Both the position numbers and the translations under genes were made by a program. A DNA stretch of 32,954 nt, taken from the NCBI GenBank assembly GCA_902512765.1, contig CABXKF010000006.1, forward strand, positions 1-32,954, written 5' to 3'. The notes beneath the pieces are model-generated. The model searched no databases. It worked only from the letters and a program-made list of their open reading frames with translations, and was not told the origin of the DNA. Positions 1 to 8,346 of this stretch are shown here, piece after piece; the stretch's first letter is position 1; each line of letters opens with the position of its first letter. Source of the stretch: an uncultured Pelagibacteraceae bacterium (lineage in GTDB: Bacteria; Pseudomonadota; Alphaproteobacteria; Pelagibacterales; Pelagibacteraceae).

Positions 1-1
1 T

Positions 2-571
2 GGTGCTTTAAAATCTTTATTTGGAACAAACCCAGTTTGTTTTGGAACTCCTACTGGTTCTAAAATTCCTTTTATATTAGACACATCAATCTCAGTTATA
101 AATAGAGGTAAAATTAGAGTGGCCGCAAGAAACAATCAAAAAATTCCAGAGGGTGTTGCTCTAGATAAATCAGGCAACCCAACAACTGATGCAAAAAAAG
201 CTTTGGCAGGTGTTCAGCTTCCAATAGCAGGATTTAGAGGATCTGGACTTGCTTGGATGGTAGATATTTTGAGTGGAGTTTTAACTGGTGGTAATCATGC
301 AGGAAGAGTTAAAGATCCTTTTGACGATTTCTCTGGTTCACAAAACATTGGTCATTTGTTTATAACTTTTAAAGCAAATTTGTTTCAAAAAAATTACAAC
401 CAAAGAATTAAAGACAATATTAAAACAATTAAAAAACTTCCAAAAATTAAAGGTGTTAAAGAAATAATGTATCCAGGACAAAATAAGTTTAATCGATATA
501 AACAAAATCTTAAAAAAGAAATCTCAATACCAGATATAATAAAAAAAGATTTAGAAATTTTAATTAGCTAA
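2..571 (+). CDS. Ldh2/malate dehydrogenase-type oxidoreductase, C-terminal part
   Basis: The reading frame is open from base 2, so the gene starts before the window; about 189 C-terminal residues are visible. The family (Ldh2/MDH2, unrelated to classical lactate dehydrogenase) contains NAD(P)-dependent 2-hydroxyacid, ureidoglycolate and related dehydrogenases. Diagnostic stretches are FGTNPVCFGTP near the visible start, then PFILDTS, and the glycine-rich FRGSGLAWMVDILSGVLTGG segment, which is characteristic of this fold. The substrate cannot be told from this fragment. A GTG inside the frame at 119 could be mistaken for a start but lies within the conserved core. The 3' end overlaps the convergent small gene by 12 bases. 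Confidence 0.85.
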   Translation, partial: GALKSLFGTNPVCFGTPTGSKIPFILDTSISVINRGKIRVAARNNQKIPEGVALDKSGNPTTDAKKALAGVQLPIAGFRGSGLAWMVDILSGVLTGGNHAGRVKDPFDDFSGSQNIGHLFITFKANLFQKNYNQRIKDNIKTIKKLPKIKGVKEIMYPGQNKFNRYKQNLKKEISIPDIIKKDLEILIS

Positions 572-751
572 AATCGACAAGGCGCCTATCGATAAACACA
601 CAGTTGAAAAGATTATTGTTCTTTTTAATCTATCTTTTTTTTTTTGAACAATTATTCTTTGCTTTAGAACATCAACGTTAACTCTAGTGTTAATTACTGG
701 AGAGGGGTCTACAGCAACAGCAGATGTTCTATTTAAGCTTTCTGTACTCAT
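560..751 (-). CDS. small single-pass membrane protein, unknown function
   Basis: A 63-residue reading frame. I chose the ATG at 751 over an in-frame TTG three codons upstream. The N-terminal 40 residues are polar; a basic stretch (QKKKDRLKRT) then precedes one hydrophobic segment (IIFSTVCLSIGALSIL) that ends the protein, giving a tail-anchored layout with the basic side probably cytoplasmic. I do not recognise the family. It is convergent with and overlaps the Ldh2-type gene by 12 bases, and is divergent from the regulator at 854, so the region 752-853 may hold promoters for both. It could be a chance frame, but the cleanly placed membrane segment with a basic flank supports a real gene. Confidence 0.55.
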   Translation of the reverse strand: MSTESLNRTSAVAVDPSPVINTRVNVDVLKQRIIVQKKKDRLKRTIIFSTVCLSIGALSILAN

Positions 752-795
752 TAATGACAATTAATCATGCATTGATAAATTTAGATATAGTACCG

Positions 796-823
796 TTGTC
801 CAAAATGGGTTGACTCATATAAT
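796..823 (+). promoter_or_regulatory. probable sigma-70 promoter of the regulator gene
   Basis: A perfect -10 hexamer TATAAT lies at 818-823 with TTGTCC at 796-801 as the -35 candidate, 16 bp apart. The -35 sits inside operator copy 1, and the predicted transcription start (about 830) falls in operator copy 2, so a protein bound to both would block polymerase. The leader would be only about 24 bases. Confidence 0.55.
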
Positions 824-842
824 CATATTGTCCAAAATGGGT
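796..842 (+). repeat. tandem 15-bp direct repeat, probable operator pair
   Basis: The 15-base sequence TTGTCCAAAATGGGT occurs twice, at 796-810 and 828-842, identical and in the same orientation, 32 bp apart (about three helical turns). The second copy ends 11 bases before the ATG of the regulator gene at 854. I saw no further exact copy in the window. Position and spacing suggest binding sites for the regulator encoded next to it. Confidence 0.8.
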
Positions 843-853
843 CTTATAAATAT

Positions 854-1819
854 ATGAAGCAATTACCCAGTATATCCAATCAAATTAATGAAGATAAAAT
901 CTTTAAAATTATCAATAAAAATTTTAGTAAAATAGCACCCTATTGGTTTGAATTAATTTCTAGTTGGCTTATTCGTTCATACAATGTTTTTCAAGACATC
1001 GATAAATTCATAATTTTAATCTACTTCATTAATAAAGATTTAATTTTCTATAGAAAAAATGGATTAGTGATTGATTACGATACATTTTATAAAGATAAAT
1101 CAATAGAAATTCCAAAAATAAATATAAGTGATATCTCAAATGATCTTCATATACCTAAAGAAAGTGTAAGACGTAAAGTTCAAGAATTAGAGAAATCAGG
1201 AGTAATTAAAAAAACTGGAAAAAAGATTTTTGTAGATAGATCTGCCTTTACAACTGCAAAAGCAGAACAAACTTTAAAAGAATTAAGCATCTTAATAAGT
1301 AGGTTTAATGAAATGTTAGTGAAGGAAAAGATAACTAATAATATATTTGATACTAATGAAATTTCAGAGTCAATTAAAACTAATTTTTCTTTTTGCTGGT
1401 ATCAATTTTATAAATTACTATTTATTTATACCAATCGTATGAGGATCGCTACATTTGACTTAGAAAGTTTGGCTATAGGGTTCGTGGTTCTTTTAAATAC
1501 AATGGGTAATAAAAGTTTTAAAGTAAAAGATTTAAATATGAAACATTGGTCAAAGTTAGCTCAGGGAGCTGATGAAGTGGGAGTTAATGCAATGTCAATA
1601 TCAGATATAACAGGTATTCCTAGACCTACAGTTGTTAGAAAGATAAAAAAATTAATTGAAGCTGATTTTTTACATATTAATGAAAAAAAACTTATTACAC
1701 TGAACATAACGGGTAAAAGATTAAAAAAACAAATTAAGATGCAAGATCAAAATATGAAAAATTTAAGTAACTTTTTGTATAGAATTTTTAACCAGATTAA
1801 GATTACAAATACTAATTAG
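854..1819 (+). CDS. transcriptional regulator with two winged-HTH domains
   Basis: A 321-residue protein with two helix-turn-helix segments: residues about 90-127 (ISDISNDLHIPKESVRRKVQ, then a wing) and about 248-283 (SISDITGIPRPTVVRKIKKL, then a wing). Both resemble the MarR/IclR type of winged helix, where the last helix carries a TVxRKI or SVRRKV recognition pattern. The helical, fairly hydrophobic regions around 25-65 and 175-220 may be for dimerisation. I do not recognise a named family. It starts 11 bases after a tandem operator pair that overlaps its own promoter, which suggests autoregulation. It is convergent with the BASS transporter (8-base overlap), which may or may not be a target. 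Effector unknown. Confidence 0.8.
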   Translation: MKQLPSISNQINEDKIFKIINKNFSKIAPYWFELISSWLIRSYNVFQDIDKFIILIYFINKDLIFYRKNGLVIDYDTFYKDKSIEIPKINISDISNDLHIPKESVRRKVQELEKSGVIKKTGKKIFVDRSAFTTAKAEQTLKELSILISRFNEMLVKEKITNNIFDTNEISESIKTNFSFCWYQFYKLLFIYTNRMRIATFDLESLAIGFVVLLNTMGNKSFKVKDLNMKHWSKLAQGADEVGVNAMSISDITGIPRPTVVRKIKKLIEADFLHINEKKLITLNITGKRLKKQIKMQDQNMKNLSNFLYRIFNQIKITNTN

Positions 1820-2657
1820 ATTTCTTTAAAATATAAATAAAGATAAAACCAGTTATATACATAGTAAGTGCATAAGCTGCTGTTGGTATCATATAAGCAA
1901 TATCATCAAACATTAATGTTGCAACAAACACTGCTAAAGTTCCATTTTGTAAACCACACTCTAATGCAATACATTTTTGTTGAGCTATTCCTGATACAAA
2001 TTTTTTAGCTATAAAATATGCTATCAACATCATCGTAACATTTAAAATTAAAACAGCTAAACCTGCTTGAACAAGATAATTTAAAATATTATCTTTTTCT
2101 TCAATCCAAATTGCAGCAAAAACAATTATAAATAACCAGCCAGTTAATTTATTGATAATATTAATTTTAGATGAAATAAAGTTTTCAGCAAAACCTCTAA
2201 TAATCATTCCAATAATAACTGGTACTGTTACAACTAATGCCATCTTTAATGCAATGCCTGTCATTGAAATATTTTTTGAAACAACTACTCCTAAAAATTC
2301 GGCTGAGTTAATGACAACAAATGGAACTGATATAATACTAATTAAACTTACAACTGCAGTTAAAGAAATTGATAATGCTACATCTCCATTTGCAAATTTA
2401 GTTAATACATTTGAAGTAACTCCTCCTGGTGCTGCAGCAATAATCATTAAACCAACAGCTAATGGAGCTGAAAGATCTAATGCTAAAGCTACACCTAAGG
2501 CAACTATTGGTAAAATTACTAATTGAGAAAAAAAACCAACAAAAAAATCCTTTGGAGTTTTTAATACTCTTGTAAAATCTTTAACTGAAAGACCAAGACC
2601 TAGTCCCAACATAATTAATGCTAAACAAATTGGTGCAATCTTAGTTACGATTTCCAT
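1812..2657 (-). CDS. bile acid:sodium symporter (BASS) family transporter
   Basis: A 281-residue, almost entirely hydrophobic protein with about nine to ten membrane segments. Family signatures are AAPGGVTSN near residue 75 and the ECGLQNG motif near residue 233, which in BASS proteins lie at the crossed helices that bind sodium and substrate. Bacterial members import organic anions such as pyruvate, pantoate or sulfonated compounds with sodium; the substrate here cannot be told. The start ATG at 2657 gives the expected N-terminal membrane segment. It is divergent from the ABC operon starting at 2801 and its 3' end overlaps the regulator by 8 bases. Confidence 0.9.
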   Translation of the reverse strand: MEIVTKIAPICLALIMLGLGLGLSVKDFTRVLKTPKDFFVGFFSQLVILPIVALGVALALDLSAPLAVGLMIIAAAPGGVTSNVLTKFANGDVALSISLTAVVSLISIISVPFVVINSAEFLGVVVSKNISMTGIALKMALVVTVPVIIGMIIRGFAENFISSKINIINKLTGWLFIIVFAAIWIEEKDNILNYLVQAGLAVLILNVTMMLIAYFIAKKFVSGIAQQKCIALECGLQNGTLAVFVATLMFDDIAYMIPTAAYALTMYITGFIFIYILKKSN

Positions 2658-2730
2658 TAATAGTTTTTATATAGAAGTTCCTTTTATTAGCAAATTTAAT
2701 TAAACCACAAATTGAAAATCTGTCATAACT

Positions 2731-2759
2731 TTGAAATAAATAGTGACAAACCTTATTAA
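2731..2759 (+). promoter_or_regulatory. candidate promoter of the AfuA/FbpA-type ABC operon
   Basis: TTGAAA at 2731-2736 and TATTAA at 2754-2759 are separated by 17 bp, ahead of the binding-protein gene at 2801. The -10 matches consensus at four of six bases, which in AT-rich DNA is only moderate evidence. A GAGAGAGG ribosome-binding site follows just before the start codon. Confidence 0.35.
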
Positions 2760-2800
2760 TTCATACTAAATTTAAAAATATTAACTAGAGAGAGGACATA

Positions 2801-3838
2801 ATGAAAAATATAATGAAACTAGCTTCAATTGCTTTGGTTCTTTTATTTACTTTGTTCGGTCTAACAAACAAAGCTTCAGCTGCAAAACTTACTTTATATT
2901 GCAGTGTTGAAATAGATGTTTGTGAAATGCTGGAACAGGCTTATGAAAAAGAAACAGGCACTAAAGTTGCAATGACAAGAGCAAGTAGTGGTGAAACTTT
3001 TGCTAAGATTAAAGCAGAATCTTCAAATCCTAAAGGAGATGTTTGGTTTGGTGGAACAGGTGATCCACACCTAACAGCTGCTCAAGAAAATCTAACTGCA
3101 GAATATAAATCAAAACATTTTAATGATTTATTACCAGCAGCTCAAAACCAAGCTGTAAATGCAAACTATAAATCTGTTGGTATTTATGTTGGTGCATTAG
3201 GTTTTGGATATAACAAAGAACTTTTAGCAAAAAAAGGTTTGCCAGCTCCTAAATCATGGATGGATTTAACTAAACCTATTTATAAAGGTGAAATCCAAAT
3301 AGCTAATCCAAATTCATCTGGAACTGCTTACACAACTTTAGCTACAATTATTCAAATTTTTGGAGAAGATAAAGGTTGGGATTACATGAAGGCTCTTCAT
3401 TTGAATGTGAACACATATACTAAATCTGGTTCTGCTCCAATTAAAGCAACTGGTAGAGGTGAAAACCTAATAGGTATTTGTTTCCAACATGATGGTGTTA
3501 AACAAACTAAAAAAGGTTTACCTGTAGTAACTGTTTCTCCTGAAGAAGGAACTGGTTATGAAGTTGGATCTATGAGTATTATTGCAGGTGCAAGAAATAT
3601 GAAGGAAGCTAAAAAGTTTTATGACTGGGCTTTAAGTCCCCCGATTCAAACTATGGTTTTCACTTCAGGAAAATCTTTGCAAGTGCCATCTAATACTAAA
3701 GCACAAGCTGATCCTGATGCTCCAGATTTATCAACTATAAACTTAATTGATTATAACTTTAAAGTTTATGGAGATAAAAGTACTAGAGCGGGCCTGTTAT
3801 CCAAATGGGATAACGATGTATCTGTAATTCCTAGATAA
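2801..3838 (+). CDS. ABC transporter binding protein, AfuA/FbpA family (ferric iron or sugar-phosphate type)
   Basis: A 345-residue periplasmic binding protein with a signal peptide (MKNIMK, hydrophobic core, cleavage after KASA at about residue 27). It belongs to the family usually annotated as ferric iron binding. In classical FbpA a Tyr-Tyr pair binds iron; here the equivalent place reads CFQHDGV, with His230 and Asp231, followed by Glu254. From memory, the hexose-phosphate binder AfuA uses His205, Asp206 and Glu229, the same spacing, so a sugar-phosphate or similar phosphorylated ligand is at least as likely as iron. It has a clear ribosome-binding site (GAGAGAGG). Two inverted repeats lie at its 3' end, and the fused permease starts 12 bases downstream. 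Confidence 0.85.
   Translation: MKNIMKLASIALVLLFTLFGLTNKASAAKLTLYCSVEIDVCEMLEQAYEKETGTKVAMTRASSGETFAKIKAESSNPKGDVWFGGTGDPHLTAAQENLTAEYKSKHFNDLLPAAQNQAVNANYKSVGIYVGALGFGYNKELLAKKGLPAPKSWMDLTKPIYKGEIQIANPNSSGTAYTTLATIIQIFGEDKGWDYMKALHLNVNTYTKSGSAPIKATGRGENLIGICFQHDGVKQTKKGLPVVTVSPEEGTGYEVGSMSIIAGARNMKEAKKFYDWALSPPIQTMVFTSGKSLQVPSNTKAQADPDAPDLSTINLIDYNFKVYGDKSTRAGLLSKWDNDVSVIPR
3796..3814 (+). repeat. inverted repeat inside the 3' end of the binding-protein gene
   Basis: GTTATCC (3796-3802) and GGATAAC (3808-3814) form a perfect 7-bp stem with a 5-base loop, 10 bases before the larger hairpin at 3825. It lies in coding sequence, so it may be incidental, but it makes a tandem hairpin at the 3' end of this cistron. 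Confidence 0.45.
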
Positions 3839-3850
3839 TATTAGGAATTA
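3825..3850 (+). promoter_or_regulatory. intercistronic stem-loop between binding protein and permease
   Basis: TAATTCCTA (3825-3833) pairs perfectly with TAGGAATTA (3842-3850), a 9-bp stem that spans the stop codon and ends right before the permease ATG at 3851. A G-U pair could extend it inward. No T-run follows, so full termination is unlikely. A structure here could hold back 3' decay or permease translation, leaving more binding protein than permease. Confidence 0.6.
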
Positions 3851-6049
3851 ATGAGAGGACTCGTTATCTGTTGGATACTCATAGGAGGATTGGGTTTCCT
3901 GATCTTTCCTTGGTATGTAACAGGTGACGGGTTTTTCTCTATTAACTGGATTAAAGAATATTCTTTAGAAGATTATGGCTCAGTATTACCTCAAGTATTT
4001 ATAAATAAAAAATATTGGCTTTTACCTTTAACTATTCCTTTATTTTTTCCTTTAACCACAATCAAATTAAACCAAAATAACCCTCTTTACTCAAAGATTT
4101 TTTTATATTCAGGATTAATTGGTTTTTTTTATTTTTTTCTACAAGGGTTTTCAATTGGTATTAGAGGATGGAATTTTGAAATTTTTCAATCAATTTTTGG
4201 GGATGTAGAAAATCAGTTTGGAGTTGGATTGGGTGCAGTTTTAACTTGCTGTACATTTATATTCTATATTACTCATGGTCTTTCCTCACGTGGATGGCTA
4301 AATGGCGATAATTTTATTGTTGGTAGCATTGGAAGTATCATTATTTTAGTTTCTACTTTTGTATTCTTCCCAATTTTTAGAATGTTTACAGTTGCTTTTA
4401 AAGGAACAGAGGGAGGTTATGAAATTAGTAATTTCTCAGATAAAATATTTAATAAAGGTATTTGGGGTTTAGATTGTACTTATAGTGATTATGCTTGTGG
4501 AGTTTTTTGGAACACAGTTACTATGGGAACTCTTACTGCATTTTCATCAACCATTTTAGGATTAGCTTTCGCTCTTTTAATAGCAAGAACTAGTTTTAGA
4601 TTTAAAAAAACAATAAGAATATTATCTGTTTTACCAATAATTACTCCACCATTTGTAATTGGTTTAGCAATAATTATTTTATTTGGAAGAACTGGTGTAG
4701 TTAGTACTTTTCTAGAGTGGGGATTTGATATTGAACCTTCTAGATGGATTTATGGTTTACCAGGAATATGGTTTGCACAAACACTAGCCTTCACCCCTAT
4801 CGCATTTCTGATTTTAATTGGAGTTGTAGAAAGTGTTAGCCCTTCAATGGAAGAAGCTTCTCAAACATTAAGAGCTTCTAAATGGCAAGTTTTTAAAACT
4901 GTTACTTTACCATTAATGAGACCTGGGATTGCAAATGCATTTTTAATTGGCTTTATTGAAAGCTTAGCAGATTTTGGTAATCCATTAGTACTTGGAGCGG
5001 AGTATGATGTTTTATCTACAGAAATATTTTTTGCAATTGTTGGTGCGCAATATGACGAAACAAAAGCAGCAATTTTAGCAATGATTTTATTATCTGTTGT
5101 TCTTGTAATATTTTATCTTCAAAATCAGTGGTTGGGTAAAAAATCTTATATTTCAATTTCTGGCAAAGGTGATAGCGGCGTGCATCCCGAACTTCCTCAA
5201 AAAACTAAATGGGTAATTTATTCAACCGTACTTCCCTGGGCGTTAATGACATTTATTATCTATGTGATGATTATGTTTGGAGGTTTTGTTGAAATGTGGG
5301 GCGTTGATCATAGTTTCACCTTAAAACATTATATTGAAGCATTTAGCATTGACTGGATTAAAGATAGAGGATTATTGTGGACTGGTACTGCTTGGAATTC
5401 TTTTAATACAACATTTACCATAGCAATAATTTCTGCCTTACCAACAGCTGCAATAGGAATTTTAACAGCCTATCTTCTCACAAGGCATAAATTTAAAGGT
5501 AAGAATGCTTTTGAATTTGGGACAATGTTAAGTTTTGCAATCCCTGGGAGTGTTATTGGAGTAAGCTATGTTTTTGCGTTTAATGTTCCGCCTCTTGAAT
5601 TGACTGGAACAGGAATAATTCTAGTAATTGCTTTTGTATTCAGGAATATGCCGGTTGGAGTAAGGGCTGGAATAGCTGCAATGAATCAACTTGATCCTCA
5701 TTTAGATGAAGCTTCATCAACTTTAAATGCATCTAGCTCTCAAACATTCAGAAATATAATTCTTCCATTACTTAAACCTGCAATTACTGCATCTTTAGTG
5801 TTTAGCTTTGTAAGAGCAATGACCGCTATTAGCGCTGTTATCTTTCTTGTAAGTGCAAATTATGACTTAGCCGTTTCATACATCTTAGGAAGATTAGAAA
5901 ATAATGACTATGGTCTAGCGATAGTATATTCATCAGCATTAATAATTGTTATGTTGTTTACAATTTTACTTATGCAATTAATAATAGGCCAACGAAAATT
6001 AGGAAGAAGAGATCAATCTGCAGGAATTTTACAAGGAAACTTAGGATAA
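3851..6049 (+). CDS. fused two-domain ABC permease, FbpB/AfuB type
   Basis: A 732-residue inner-membrane protein with two permease domains in one chain, as in FbpB and AfuB. Each half has an EAA loop for contact with the ATPase: EEASQTLRASKWQVFKTVTL near residue 334 and DEASSTLNASSSQTFRNIIL near residue 619. An extra N-terminal set of about four membrane segments (residues 1-170) comes before the first domain. It works with the upstream binding protein and downstream ATPase. It ends in a TAATG overlap with the ATPase gene (1 base), suggesting coupled translation. Confidence 0.9.
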   Translation: MRGLVICWILIGGLGFLIFPWYVTGDGFFSINWIKEYSLEDYGSVLPQVFINKKYWLLPLTIPLFFPLTTIKLNQNNPLYSKIFLYSGLIGFFYFFLQGFSIGIRGWNFEIFQSIFGDVENQFGVGLGAVLTCCTFIFYITHGLSSRGWLNGDNFIVGSIGSIIILVSTFVFFPIFRMFTVAFKGTEGGYEISNFSDKIFNKGIWGLDCTYSDYACGVFWNTVTMGTLTAFSSTILGLAFALLIARTSFRFKKTIRILSVLPIITPPFVIGLAIIILFGRTGVVSTFLEWGFDIEPSRWIYGLPGIWFAQTLAFTPIAFLILIGVVESVSPSMEEASQTLRASKWQVFKTVTLPLMRPGIANAFLIGFIESLADFGNPLVLGAEYDVLSTEIFFAIVGAQYDETKAAILAMILLSVVLVIFYLQNQWLGKKSYISISGKGDSGVHPELPQKTKWVIYSTVLPWALMTFIIYVMIMFGGFVEMWGVDHSFTLKHYIEAFSIDWIKDRGLLWTGTAWNSFNTTFTIAIISALPTAAIGILTAYLLTRHKFKGKNAFEFGTMLSFAIPGSVIGVSYVFAFNVPPLELTGTGIILVIAFVFRNMPVGVRAGIAAMNQLDPHLDEASSTLNASSSQTFRNIILPLLKPAITASLVFSFVRAMTAISAVIFLVSANYDLAVSYILGRLENNDYGLAIVYSSALIIVMLFTILLMQLIIGQRKLGRRDQSAGILQGNLG

Positions 6050-7104
6050 TGAAAAAAGCTGAAGTAAAATTTGAAAATATTACAAAAAAATTTAATGAAA
6101 CTGTGGCTGTAGATAATGTCAGCTGTAGTTTTGAAGCTGGAACTTTAACAACATTGCTTGGTCCATCAGGATGTGGAAAAACTACATCATTAAGAATAAT
6201 TGCTGGATTAGAAAGAGCAACAGAAGGAAAAATATTAGTTGATAATGAAGATGTTACCCTGCTGCCAGCAACTGACAGAGATGTTTCAATGGTATTTCAA
6301 TCTTATGCCTTATTCCCACACATGAGTGTTATAGAAAATGTTTCTTATGGGTTAAAAATGATCAATGTAAATAAAGAGGAATATATTGAAAAAGCTTTAG
6401 AAACTTTAAAACTAGTAAATCTAGAGGGATACGAAAAAAGAATGCCTTCTGAGTTGTCTGGAGGACAACAACAAAGAGTAGCAGTTGCAAGAGCAATTGT
6501 ATTAAAACCTAAAGTATTATTATTTGATGAACCTCTTTCAAATTTAGATGCAAAACTAAGACGACAAGTTCGTGAAGATATAAGAGAAATTCAACAAAAA
6601 CTTGGAGTAACAACAATTTATGTAACACATGATCAGGAAGAAGCTTTAGCAATATCAGATAAAGTTATAGTTATGAATAAAGCTGTAATTGCTCAAGAAG
6701 GAAGTCCAAAAGATCTTTATAACTTTCCAAAAAATAAATTTGTAGCTAATTTTATTGGTGATGCAAATGTAGTTAAAGCTGAAATAATAAATAAACAATC
6801 AAATATTTATGAATTAAAATTAGCAGAGATAAAAGTAAAAATAGAAAGTGATAATGATTTTAATAAAACTGTTTCTGTGGCCTTAAGACCTGAGAAAATT
6901 AAAATTGATAGAGTTGATAACAAGAATTGTATTCACGCAACGGTAAATAATGCTTCTTTTGTTGGTAGTAGCTACCAATATATTTTAAACTCTGAGATGG
7001 GTAAATTATACGTCATTGCTAATGACACAAATGATGTATTTGAAGTTGGTGAAAAAGTATTTTTAAGTCTTAATGAAAAAGATATTCGAGTTCTTAAAGA
7101 TTAG
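6049..7104 (+). CDS. ABC transporter ATPase, FbpC/AfuC type
   Basis: A 351-residue nucleotide-binding protein. Walker A is GPSGCGKTT (38-46), Q-loop in VFQSYALFPH (about 82-91), signature LSGGQ (136-140), Walker B VLLFDE (156-161), and the switch His194 in YVTHDQ. The C-terminal 110 residues form a TOBE-like domain (VALRPEKIKI, then a beta-rich tail), usual in this subfamily. It overlaps the permease by one base and is the last gene of the three-gene operon. Its 3' end overlaps the convergent epoxide hydrolase by 11 bases. Confidence 0.93.
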   Translation: MKKAEVKFENITKKFNETVAVDNVSCSFEAGTLTTLLGPSGCGKTTSLRIIAGLERATEGKILVDNEDVTLLPATDRDVSMVFQSYALFPHMSVIENVSYGLKMINVNKEEYIEKALETLKLVNLEGYEKRMPSELSGGQQQRVAVARAIVLKPKVLLFDEPLSNLDAKLRRQVREDIREIQQKLGVTTIYVTHDQEEALAISDKVIVMNKAVIAQEGSPKDLYNFPKNKFVANFIGDANVVKAEIINKQSNIYELKLAEIKVKIESDNDFNKTVSVALRPEKIKIDRVDNKNCIHATVNNASFVGSSYQYILNSEMGKLYVIANDTNDVFEVGEKVFLSLNEKDIRVLKD

Positions 7105-8275
7105 ATTGCCCACCCCTCTCATCATAAGGATCATATCTTAAACTTCTTAAGAATTTTCTTATGTCATTAACAAGTAGATCTGGTTTTTCTAAAGCTGCAA
7201 AGTGACCACCAGCTGACATTTCAGTCCATTGTTTGATATTAAATATTCTCTCAACATAAGATCTTGGTGGCCATTCAGACATTTCAGCAGGAAATATTGC
7301 TGCAGCTGTTGGAATTTCTATTTTTTTAAAATTTTTTGGAAAAAATCTTCCACCCTCTTCTCTTCTTCCATAATAAATCCAAGTTGCTGTATCAAAAGTT
7401 TTGGTCAAAATATAAACCATGATATTTGCTAATAATTTATCTTTTGAATAGACACTTTCAATTTTGTTATCTTTTAAATCAGACCAAGCATGCATTTTTT
7501 CAATTATCCATGCAGCTACTCCGACTGGACTATCCATCATTCCGTAACTTAAAGTTTGGGGCTTTGTTGCTTGTTGTGTCCTATATCCATCTTGCATAAT
7601 TTGATCTTTATCAAATCTTATTTGCCAATCTTTTTCTTCAACAGACTGAGGACCATCTGGGTGACGCATAGTAAGACAATTTATATGAATTGCTTTACAA
7701 AAATTTGAATGATCATAACCAATCCAGTTTGCAATAGTTGCTCCCCAATCACCTCCTTGGGCTATGTAATTTTTATATTCAAGATTTTCCGTCATGAGTT
7801 TGTTAAATATTCCTGCCATTTTTCTTGGGCCAAGTGGTTTTGAAGGTTTGCTTGAAAAACCAAAGCCAGGTAATGAAGGAACGATTACGTCAAAAGAGTT
7901 TTTTTTATCTCCTCCAAACTTTTCAGGATGAGCAAGTTTTTCGATAATATCTAAAAATTCAACAACAGATCCTGGCCATCCATGCATTAACAATAATGGC
8001 GCAGAATTTGAGCTACTTCCTTTTTCTTTAATAAAATGAATTTCTTCTCCATCTACATTCGTAGTAAAGTTGGAAAATTTATTAAGTTCTAATTCGTGTT
8101 TGCCCCAATCAAAATCTTTAACCCAATAGTTACACAATTCTTTTAAATAACCTTTATTGGTTCCGTGATCCCAATTTTCTAAATTAGCTACAGAATCCCA
8201 CGGATAGTCTTTTACTTTTTGATAAATCAAAGATATTTCTTTTTTAGTAAAATTAATGTTGAATTCTTTAATCAT
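7094..8275 (-). CDS. epoxide hydrolase family protein (EHN plus alpha/beta hydrolase domains)
   Basis: A 393-residue protein of the microsomal/juvenile-hormone epoxide hydrolase type. The N-terminal EHN domain covers about residues 5-110 and the alpha/beta hydrolase core follows. Visible active-site elements are the oxyanion motif HGWPGS (98-103), the nucleophile Asp176 in GGDWG, lid tyrosines at 301-302, and the catalytic His358 in AGGHFAALEKP. An aspartate nucleophile rather than serine marks an epoxide hydrolase or dehalogenase, adding water through an ester intermediate. No signal peptide is visible, so it is probably cytoplasmic. It stands alone, convergent with the ABC operon and divergent from the acyltransferase gene. 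Substrate unknown. Confidence 0.9.
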   Translation of the reverse strand: MIKEFNINFTKKEISLIYQKVKDYPWDSVANLENWDHGTNKGYLKELCNYWVKDFDWGKHELELNKFSNFTTNVDGEEIHFIKEKGSSSNSAPLLLMHGWPGSVVEFLDIIEKLAHPEKFGGDKKNSFDVIVPSLPGFGFSSKPSKPLGPRKMAGIFNKLMTENLEYKNYIAQGGDWGATIANWIGYDHSNFCKAIHINCLTMRHPDGPQSVEEKDWQIRFDKDQIMQDGYRTQQATKPQTLSYGMMDSPVGVAAWIIEKMHAWSDLKDNKIESVYSKDKLLANIMVYILTKTFDTATWIYYGRREEGGRFFPKNFKKIEIPTAAAIFPAEMSEWPPRSYVERIFNIKQWTEMSAGGHFAALEKPDLLVNDIRKFLRSLRYDPYDERGGQSNL

Positions 8276-8346
8276 TTAATAAATTTAATATCTAAAATAA
8301 TAAAATCTACTATATACATTATAAAATTTAATTATAATCATTGTTT

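Noticed and set aside
2152..2526. 124-codon open frame on the plus strand
   Set aside because: It is entirely antisense to the BASS transporter; the conserved motifs are on the minus strand and the frame has low-complexity composition.
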